This document shows, piece by piece, positions 57,984 to 64,000 of a stretch of DNA of 64,000 bases. This DNA is from Pseudomonas sp. stari2 (GTDB lineage Bacteria; Pseudomonadota; Gammaproteobacteria; Pseudomonadales; Pseudomonadaceae), in NCBI RefSeq assembly GCF_040760005.1, contig NZ_CP099760.1, forward strand, positions 3,281,501 through 3,345,500. Direction: 5' to 3'. The position numbers and the translations under genes are program-made. Every line of letters begins with the position of its first letter. Position 1 is the stretch's first letter. The notes beneath the pieces are model-generated. The model made no database searches. It was not told where the DNA came from and was given only the letters and a program-made list of their open reading frames with translations.

Positions 57984-59134
57984 ACCCGCACAAAAGTGAT
58001 GTATTGATTATCGGCGGCGGCATCATGGGCGCGGCGTCAGCGTTTTTTCTGCGCCAGCGCGGGCACTCCGTGACCCTGCTCGAGCGCGACCAGATTGGCC
58101 AATACGCCAGCGGCGTCAACTTCGGCAACGTGCGGCGTCAGGGCCGTTATCTGGGGCAACTTGAATTGGCCAACCGTTCGTTTGCGCTGTGGAAGCGCTT
58201 GCCGGAGCTGATTGACGACGATCTGGAGTTCATCGCCAGCGGCCACATGCGCGTGTGTTACCGCGAAGACGAAATTGCCGAGCTCGAAGCGTATGCCGCG
58301 GCACCGGAAGCGGCGCAACTGGATCTGCAGATCTATCGCGGCGCTGAACTGCATCGGCGCTTTCCGTTTCTGGGGCCGGACGTGAAGGGGGGCTCCTACG
58401 CACCGCATGACGGTCACGCCAACCCGCGACTGGCGGCGCCGGCATTTGCCCGGGCGGCGCGGCGAATAGGTGCGCGTATCGAAGAACAGACTGAAGTGGC
58501 CGAAGTTCAGAAACACGGAAACGAGTTCAGCGTCACCACCACCGATGGCCGGCAATATCGCGCCGCACAATTGCTGATCACCGCCGGTGCCTGGGGAGAG
58601 AAGCTGTCCGCGCAGTTCGGCGAACCGGTACCGCTGGACACCCATGGCCCGCAGATGGCGGTGACGGAACCGGTTCCATACGCCTTGCCGACGGTAATTG
58701 GTGTGTTCACCAAAATCCCTGAGGAAGTGATTTATTTTCGACAGATTCCGCGCGGCAACATCATCATTGGCGGCGGCTATCGCAGCAAACCGGACATGCT
58801 CAATCGCCGCGCTTATGTCGAGCCACGCAGCATCCTCAACCAGATCCGGCAAATGCGCCGACTGCTGCCAGGTGTCGGCAATCTGAACATCATTCGGGTC
58901 TGGAGCGGCATCGAAAGCTATCTGCCGGACTCGCTCCCGATCATGGGGCCAAGCGGTACGGTCGATGGCCTGTATTACGCGTTCGGCTTCTGTGGCCATG
59001 GCTTCCAGTTGGGGCCGGGCGTCGGTGACGTCATGGCTGAGTTGATCAGCACCGGCAGCACCTCCACGTTGATTGAACCCTTTTCCATACGCCGGTTCGC
59101 CCCTTTGGCCGAACAACGGAGCAAAGCCTCATGA
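57980..59134 (+). CDS. DAO-fold catalytic subunit of the HcnABC/opine-oxidase-like complex
   Basis: A 384-residue FAD enzyme with DVLIIGGGIMGAASAFFLRQRG (about 7-28, opening quoted in part), LERDQIGQYASGVNFGNVRRQG and YAFGFCGHGFQLGPGVG near the end. This subunit would oxidise the C-N bond of an N-substituted or D-amino acid. ATG 57980 overlaps the previous stop in an ATGA junction; a longer frame inside the upstream gene is rejected. HcnC/OoxB-like sequence alone does not show the substrate. Cyanide formation from glycine is unlikely in this catabolic setting. Confidence 0.88.
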   Translation: MNPHKSDVLIIGGGIMGAASAFFLRQRGHSVTLLERDQIGQYASGVNFGNVRRQGRYLGQLELANRSFALWKRLPELIDDDLEFIASGHMRVCYREDEIAELEAYAAAPEAAQLDLQIYRGAELHRRFPFLGPDVKGGSYAPHDGHANPRLAAPAFARAARRIGARIEEQTEVAEVQKHGNEFSVTTTDGRQYRAAQLLITAGAWGEKLSAQFGEPVPLDTHGPQMAVTEPVPYALPTVIGVFTKIPEEVIYFRQIPRGNIIIGGGYRSKPDMLNRRAYVEPRSILNQIRQMRRLLPGVGNLNIIRVWSGIESYLPDSLPIMGPSGTVDGLYYAFGFCGHGFQLGPGVGDVMAELISTGSTSTLIEPFSIRRFAPLAEQRSKAS

Positions 59135-60288
59135 AACCCCGTGTACTGGAGATTCTCAAACGATTGATTGCGTTCGATACCGTGTCGTCGGAATCGAATA
59201 TGGCGTTGATCGAGTACGTTCGCGACTTGCTGCTGAGCAAGGGCATCGAGTCGCTGATCGTCAAGGACGAAAGCGGCAAGAAGGCCAATCTGTTTGCCAG
59301 CACTGGCCCGAAAGACCAGCCGGGCATTCTGCTGTCCGGCCACACCGACGTGGTGCCAGCAGCGGGGCAAGCGTGGACTGTTCCACCGTTTCAGGTGACG
59401 GAGCAGAACGGGCGGATTTACGGGCGCGGCAGTTGCGACATGAAAGGCTTTATCGCGCTGGCCATCGACGCAATGCTTGACGCTGCTGAACATTCCCTCA
59501 GCCGTCCGCTGCAACTGGCGCTGTCACACGACGAGGAAATCGGCTGCGTTGGCGTGCGCCGTTTGCTCGATGTGCTGCATCTGGCGCCGGTGCGGCCGTT
59601 CCTGTGCCTGATCGGCGAACCGACCAACATGCAGTTTGTGCTGGGACACAAGGGCAAGGGCTCGTACCGCACCTATTGTCGAGGGCTGGAGGCGCATTCT
59701 TCGCTGGCACCGCGCTCGGTCAACGCGATCCACGTGGCCTGCGATTTTATTGCAGCGTTGCGTGAAGCCCAGCGCCAATTGCAGGAGCAGGGCGCCCGGG
59801 ATGCCGATTACGACGTGCCTTACACCACCGTGCACGTTGGCCAGATCGGCGGAGGCCGGGCGCTGAATATTGTGCCGAATCTGTGCACGGTGGATTTTGA
59901 AGTGCGCAATTTGCCGGCGGATGATCTGGAACAGATTCTCGCGCAGATGCAGGAGCGTGCCGAGGTGATTGTGCGCGAGGCACAGAAGCTCTCGAGCGTG
60001 GCGGCCATCGAGATTGAAACGGTCAACGTCTATCCTGGACTGGACACCCACCCGAGCGTCGAAGCGGTACGGTTCCTGAAAAATTTCGCGGCGCCGGATA
60101 CCACGACGTCCAAGGTTTCGTTCGGTACGGAAGGCGGATTGTTCAAGCAGCGTCTGGATGTGCCGGTGGTTGTCTGCGGACCAGGTTCGATCGAGCAGGC
60201 GCACAAGCCCGACGAGTTTATCGAGATCAGCCAGATGGAGGCGGGGGAGCGCTTTCTGGAGGGCTTGCTCGGTTCGCTGAAACGATAG
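59131..60288 (+). CDS. argE: ArgE-type acetylornithine deacetylase / N-acyl amino acid deacylase
   Basis: A 385-residue M20-family metallohydrolase. Metal ligands are in order: LLSGHTDVVP (His), GRGSCDMKG (Asp), DEEIGC (general-base Glu) and C-terminal SIEQAHKPDEF. Length and sequence fit ArgE. In an operon with a peptide/opine-type transporter and amine oxidases it may deacylate an N-acyl intermediate rather than serve arginine synthesis. The start overlaps the oxidase stop by four bases. Confidence 0.88.
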   Translation: MKPRVLEILKRLIAFDTVSSESNMALIEYVRDLLLSKGIESLIVKDESGKKANLFASTGPKDQPGILLSGHTDVVPAAGQAWTVPPFQVTEQNGRIYGRGSCDMKGFIALAIDAMLDAAEHSLSRPLQLALSHDEEIGCVGVRRLLDVLHLAPVRPFLCLIGEPTNMQFVLGHKGKGSYRTYCRGLEAHSSLAPRSVNAIHVACDFIAALREAQRQLQEQGARDADYDVPYTTVHVGQIGGGRALNIVPNLCTVDFEVRNLPADDLEQILAQMQERAEVIVREAQKLSSVAAIEIETVNVYPGLDTHPSVEAVRFLKNFAAPDTTTSKVSFGTEGGLFKQRLDVPVVVCGPGSIEQAHKPDEFIEISQMEAGERFLEGLLGSLKR

Positions 60289-60411
60289 AAAGCAGCAGTT
60301 CTGCTGTTCCACCGCCAATTTCAGCAGCCGACACTGTCCGTCAAGCGCTTTCAGCATCCTCATCCGCCGAGTCTCCCTAGACTGGAATCTGTCTCGGATC
60401 AGGACTCGACC

Positions 60412-61869
60412 ATGCTCAAGAATCGTTTGAAAGACCCCGGTCTTCTCGCAGAACTCGCTTATGTGAACGGCCAGTGGATTGGCGCCGATGACCGCGCGAC
60501 CCTGGATGTCGTCGACCCGGCCAGCGGCGAATTGATCGGCCGTGTGCCCGCCATGCAAGGCGTGGAAACCCGTCGCGCCATCGACGCCGCCGAACAGGCC
60601 TGGCCTGCCTGGCGGGCACGACCGGCTGCCGAACGGGCGGCTCTGTTGGAGCGTTGGTATCAGGCGATGATCGACAACCTCGACGATCTGGCGCTGATCA
60701 TGACCTGCGAACAGGGCAAGCCGCTGAATGAAGCCAAAGGTGAAATCCGCTACGGCGCGGGTTTCGTCAAATGGTTTGCCGAAGAGGCACGGCGGATTTA
60801 CGGCGAAACCATGCCGGCGCCCAGCGGCGACCGCCGACTGTTGACCCTCAAGCAACCGGTGGGTGTCTGTGCGGCGATCACGCCCTGGAATTTCCCCAAC
60901 GCAATGATTACCCGCAAGTGTGCACCTGCCCTGGCGGCGGGTTGCCCGATCATCGTCAAACCGTCGGATCTGACGCCGCTGTCGGCGCTCGCGTTAGCCG
61001 TGTTGGCTGAGCGCGTCGGCATTCCGGCCGGGGTGTTCAATGTGCTGACCGGTATGCCCGCCGGGATTGGCGAAGAGCTGACTGGCAACCCGACGGTACG
61101 CAAGATTTCCTTCACCGGTTCCACTGCCGTGGGCCGCTTGCTGATGCGCCAGAGTGCCGAACACATCAAGCGATTGAGCCTGGAGCTCGGCGGCAACGCA
61201 CCGTTCATTGTGTTTGATGATGCTGATCTTGAGCAGGCGGTCACCGGGATCATGCTGAGCAAGTTTCGCAACGCCGGGCAGACCTGCGTCTGCGCCAACC
61301 GGATTCTGGTGCAGGACGGCATTTACCAGCGTTTTGCCCAGCGTCTGGTCGAGGAGGTCGGCAAACTGAAGGTCGGCAATGGCCTGCAGGACAACGTGAC
61401 CATCGGCCCGCTGATCAACAAGGCAGCTGTAAACAAGGTGGCCCGTCACATCGATGATGCCTTGAGCCAGGGCGCGCAGCTGCTCTGCGGCGGCGTTCCG
61501 CAGGGCGACAGTCAATTTGTGCAACCGACGGTGCTTGGCGATGCCCATGCCGGCATGCTCCTGGCCAACGAAGAAACCTTCGGCCCGGTCGCACCGCTGA
61601 TGCGGTTCACCGATGAAGCCGAAGCCTTGACGCTGGCCAATGCCACACCGTTTGGCCTTGGTGCTTATTACTTCACTCAAGACTTGCGTCGCTCATGGCG
61701 TTTCGGCGAAGCGCTGGAATTCGGCATGGTCGGCCTCAACACCGGAATCATCTCCATGGAAGTCGCGCCGTTCGGCGGCATCAAACAATCGGGCCTGGGC
61801 CGTGAAGGCAGCAAATACGGACTTGACGAATACCTTGAAGTCAAAGCCTTCCACATCGGCGGCTTGTAA
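60412..61869 (+). CDS. NAD(P)-dependent succinate-semialdehyde dehydrogenase
   Basis: A 485-residue aldehyde dehydrogenase. Features are TPWNFPNAMITRKCAPALAAGC (about 159-180, opening quoted), catalytic Glu in LELGGNAPF and catalytic Cys in NAGQTCVCANR. ALDH subfamily motifs fit GabD-type succinate-semialdehyde dehydrogenases. It would feed a four-carbon aldehyde from the oxidase steps into the TCA cycle. A 123-base gap with a small dyad (CAGCAG-TT-CTGCTG, 60293-60306) separates it from argE. Confidence 0.88.
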   Translation: MLKNRLKDPGLLAELAYVNGQWIGADDRATLDVVDPASGELIGRVPAMQGVETRRAIDAAEQAWPAWRARPAAERAALLERWYQAMIDNLDDLALIMTCEQGKPLNEAKGEIRYGAGFVKWFAEEARRIYGETMPAPSGDRRLLTLKQPVGVCAAITPWNFPNAMITRKCAPALAAGCPIIVKPSDLTPLSALALAVLAERVGIPAGVFNVLTGMPAGIGEELTGNPTVRKISFTGSTAVGRLLMRQSAEHIKRLSLELGGNAPFIVFDDADLEQAVTGIMLSKFRNAGQTCVCANRILVQDGIYQRFAQRLVEEVGKLKVGNGLQDNVTIGPLINKAAVNKVARHIDDALSQGAQLLCGGVPQGDSQFVQPTVLGDAHAGMLLANEETFGPVAPLMRFTDEAEALTLANATPFGLGAYYFTQDLRRSWRFGEALEFGMVGLNTGIISMEVAPFGGIKQSGLGREGSKYGLDEYLEVKAFHIGGL

Positions 61870-61896
61870 CTTCACAACAACGGGGAGCCACAACTG

Positions 61897-62976
61897 ATGA
61901 GCAAGGTCTTCAAGATCGCCGCGATTGCCGGCGACGGGATTGGCAAGGAAGTGCTGCCCGAGGGGCTGCGGGTTCTGGAGCAGGCCGCGAAGAAATGGCA
62001 ACTGGATTTGAGCATTGAGGTGCTCGACTGGGCGCATTGCGATTATTACCTGGAACACGGACAGATGATGCCCGAGGACTGGTTCGAACAGCTCAAGGGC
62101 TTCGACGCGATTTACTTCGGCGCCGTGGGCTGGCCGGAGAAAGTGCCGGACCATATTTCACTGTGGGGGTCGCTGCTGAAATTTCGCCGCGACTTCGACC
62201 AGTACGTGAATATCCGTCCGGTACGCTTGTTCCCCGGGGTGCCATGCCCGTTGGCCGGGCGCGAACCGGGGGATATCGATTTCGTGGTGATTCGCGAGAA
62301 CACCGAAGGTGAATATTCATCGGTCGGCGGCAAGATGTTCGAAGGCACCGAGCATGAGTTTGTGCTGCAGGAATCGGTCTTCACCCGCCGGGGTGTCGAC
62401 CGGATTCTCAAGTTTGCCTTCGATCTGGCCCAGACCCGGCCACGCAAGCGCCTGACCGCAGCAACCAAGTCCAACGGCATTTCGATCAGCATGCCGTACT
62501 GGGACGAGCGCACCGCGCTGATGGCCGCACAGTACCCGGAGATAACGTGGGACAAGCAGCACATCGATATCTTGTGTGCGCGGTTCGTTCTGCAACCGGA
62601 TCGGTTCGATGTGGTGGTGGCGTCGAACCTGTTCGGCGATATCCTCTCCGATCTGGGGCCGGCGTGTGCCGGAACTATTGGTATTGCGCCGTCGGCCAAC
62701 CTTGATCCGCAGCGACGCTTTCCGTCGCTGTTCGAGCCGGTCCATGGTTCGGCGCCGGACATCTATGGGCAGAACATCGCCAACCCGATTGCGATGATCT
62801 GGTCCGGTGCGCTGATGCTCGATTTTCTGGGCAACGGTGACGAGCGTTATCGCGCAGCACACGACGGAATCTTGCAGGCGATCGAGCGGGTGATCGCCGA
62901 GGGACCGATCACTCCAGACCTGGGCGGGAAGGGCTCGACCCAGGATGTCGGCAGGGCCATCGCGGAGTTCCTCTGA
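61897..62976 (+). CDS. Tartrate / D-malate dehydrogenase-type beta-decarboxylating enzyme
   Basis: A 359-residue member of the isocitrate/isopropylmalate dehydrogenase superfamily. It opens KIAAIAGDGIGKEVLPEGLRVL and has the substrate block FDQYVNIRPVRLFPG, the NAD-site ENTEGEYSSVGG and EPVHGSAPDIYGQNIANPIA. These fit TtuC-type tartrate or D-malate dehydrogenases. Gap of 27 bases after the aldehyde dehydrogenase suggests one operon. It may handle a hydroxy- or keto-acid released by the pathway. Confidence 0.88.
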   Translation: MSKVFKIAAIAGDGIGKEVLPEGLRVLEQAAKKWQLDLSIEVLDWAHCDYYLEHGQMMPEDWFEQLKGFDAIYFGAVGWPEKVPDHISLWGSLLKFRRDFDQYVNIRPVRLFPGVPCPLAGREPGDIDFVVIRENTEGEYSSVGGKMFEGTEHEFVLQESVFTRRGVDRILKFAFDLAQTRPRKRLTAATKSNGISISMPYWDERTALMAAQYPEITWDKQHIDILCARFVLQPDRFDVVVASNLFGDILSDLGPACAGTIGIAPSANLDPQRRFPSLFEPVHGSAPDIYGQNIANPIAMIWSGALMLDFLGNGDERYRAAHDGILQAIERVIAEGPITPDLGGKGSTQDVGRAIAEFL

Positions 62977-62987
62977 AGCATCGTCAT

Positions 62988-63023
62988 CCTCTGCATGAGT
63001 GAGCCTGCTCGCTCATGCAGAGG
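62988..63023. terminator. Inverted repeat between convergent genes
   Basis: Two 17-base arms (62988-63004 and 63007-63023) match at 16 positions, forming a long hairpin between the ends of the dehydrogenase gene and convergent ghrA. No U-run is present, but the site suits a bidirectional terminator. Confidence 0.65.
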
Positions 63024-63030
63024 GGCTGAA

Positions 63031-63957
63031 TCAGTAGCCTTTGTTGCGGTCGATCTGACCGCTCATGAGCTCGCCGCGTTCGAAGCAGCGGATGTTCTCC
63101 AGCAGGACAGCAAATGCGCTTTCCGGCTGGGTCATCGCCGCGATATGCGGCGTCAGCAGAATCTGCGGATGCCCCCAGAAGGGATGATCCGCCGGTGCCG
63201 GTTCGTTCTGCACCACATCCAGCACCGCGCCGCTGAGTTGCCCGCTGTCCAGCGCGTCGAGCAAGTCTTCTTCCACCAGATGCCCACCGCGCCCCATGTT
63301 GATCAGTGCCGCGCCATGAGGCAATTGGCGAAACAACTCCCGGTCGAGAATGCCACGGGTCTGCTCGGTCAGCGGCAATACGCACATCACAATGTCGCAC
63401 TGGCTCAGAAACGCCGGCAGTTGCTCGCGACCGGCAAAGCACTCGACGCCGGCAATCCGATGCGCACTACGCGCCCACCCCTTGAGGGCAAAGCCCAGAG
63501 GCTGCAAGGTGGCGAGAATCTGCTGCGCCTGAGTTCCGAGACCCATCACCCCCACCCGACGCTGATGCGCCGGCTGCAGCAGGTGCGCCTGCCAACAGCG
63601 CGCCATCTGCTGTTGGCGATAGCGCAACATATCCCGGTGCAAGCTGAGCACGGCAAAACTGGCGTACTCGCACATGCCTTGGGTGATCCCGGGATCGAGC
63701 AGGCGCACCACCGGAAGACTCGGCGGGATACGGCTCAGATCCAGTTGATCGACTCCGGCCGACAATGCAAACAACACCTGCAGATTTGGCAGCAACGCCT
63801 GCAAATCTTCCGGCGCCTGCCACGCCGCCAGATACTTGATGTCTGCGGGATCGCCGATGTCCGGCCAGACGCGCCATTCGATGTCCGGGGCATGTTCGGC
63901 GAACAGTGCTTTCCACTGTTCGCCGCGCACGGGGTCAGCTTTGTAGAGCAGGGCCAT
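63031..63957 (-). CDS. ghrA: Glyoxylate/hydroxypyruvate reductase A
   Basis: A 308-residue D-2-hydroxyacid dehydrogenase. NAD fold GVMGLGTQAQQIL (about 137-149), active-site blocks LPLTEQTRGILD, LINMGRGGHLVEEDLL and the catalytic His in LLTPHIAAMT are present. It reduces glyoxylate and hydroxypyruvate with NAD(P)H. Start ATG 63955-63957 has AGGA seven bases upstream; a TTG two codons earlier is too close to that site. Gene ends opposite the long catabolic operon. Confidence 0.9.
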   Translation of the reverse strand: MALLYKADPVRGEQWKALFAEHAPDIEWRVWPDIGDPADIKYLAAWQAPEDLQALLPNLQVLFALSAGVDQLDLSRIPPSLPVVRLLDPGITQGMCEYASFAVLSLHRDMLRYRQQQMARCWQAHLLQPAHQRRVGVMGLGTQAQQILATLQPLGFALKGWARSAHRIAGVECFAGREQLPAFLSQCDIVMCVLPLTEQTRGILDRELFRQLPHGAALINMGRGGHLVEEDLLDALDSGQLSGAVLDVVQNEPAPADHPFWGHPQILLTPHIAAMTQPESAFAVLLENIRCFERGELMSGQIDRNKGY

Positions 63958-64000
63958 GGTCAATTCCTGAGGAGGTTGAAGGTGCTCCCATGATCGCCCA

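Noticed and set aside
56317..59134. HcnABC-like genes as a hydrogen cyanide synthase
   Set aside because: The three-subunit layout fits, but the surrounding transporter and catabolic enzymes point to an opine-oxidase-like role. No hcn-type regulation is visible.

Overview
The window looks like chromosomal DNA of a fluorescent Pseudomonas (P. fluorescens group). The evidence is high GC content, dense coding, a complete arn (lipid A aminoarabinose) operon in the pseudomonad order B-C-A-D-T-E-F-ugd, gamma-glutamyl-polyamine genes, and an ebo/EDB-type operon of a kind known from this group. I see no rRNA, tRNA, CRISPR array or insertion sequence.

Layout. 1-9077 (minus): lipid A 4-amino-4-deoxy-L-arabinose operon arnBCADTEF-ugd, followed by the start of a further GT39-type membrane glycosyltransferase that runs off the left edge. 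9451-10389 (plus): a stand-alone tyrosine recombinase. 10397-14064 (minus): Fe(III) ABC transporter fbpABC with a probable Fur box. 14265-18449 (minus): Ais/PmrG-like histidine phosphatase, a second arnT and a second GT39 enzyme, a possible accessory lipid A/LPS modification unit. 18776-20086 (plus): orphan sensor kinase, overlapping tail-to-tail with pqiC. 20047-22267 (minus): pqiBC without pqiA. 22381-26217 (minus): gamma-glutamyl-polyamine synthetase, polyamine-binding protein and PuuB-like oxidase, with a divergent AraC-family regulator. 27304-30004: ECF sigma/anti-sigma pair divergent from a Tat-exported metallophosphoesterase and a cupredoxin. Both sides carry the same promoter layout, GGAATAA-N16-GTT.

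30047-45844 (minus) is the most unusual region. Twelve tightly packed genes form what looks like one 15.8 kb operon. The first six are an Ebo module (sugar-phosphate cyclase, UbiA prenyltransferase, EboA, TatD hydrolase, EboE TIM barrel, AlkP-family enzyme). In scytonemin-making cyanobacteria Ebo proteins are needed to move a tryptophan-derived metabolite to the periplasm. As I recall, the related EDB locus of P. fluorescens NZI7 deters nematode grazing. Here the cyclase is fused to an N-terminal DedA/VTT-type membrane domain. The other six genes are two pairs, each a secreted single-CxxCH haem protein followed by a protein resembling the N-terminal part of VioB/RebD (chromopyrrolate-synthase family) without its ferritin-like domain, plus a secreted Cys-rich protein and a beta-propeller-like protein. 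VioB-type enzymes act on tryptophan-derived imines, so VioB-like proteins beside an Ebo module suggest an undescribed indole-type metabolite pathway with periplasmic steps.

45845-46674 is a lower-GC, essentially gene-free stretch. 46675-48300 (minus) holds a cupin and a GNAT acetyltransferase. 48894-62976 (plus) is a long catabolic operon: HAD dehalogenase-like protein, DAO-type oxidase, peptide/opine-type ABC transporter, three-subunit HcnABC/opine-oxidase-like dehydrogenase, ArgE-like deacylase, succinate-semialdehyde dehydrogenase and tartrate/D-malate dehydrogenase. It fits uptake and breakdown of an N-substituted amino acid or opine-like compound. The window closes with ghrA (minus).
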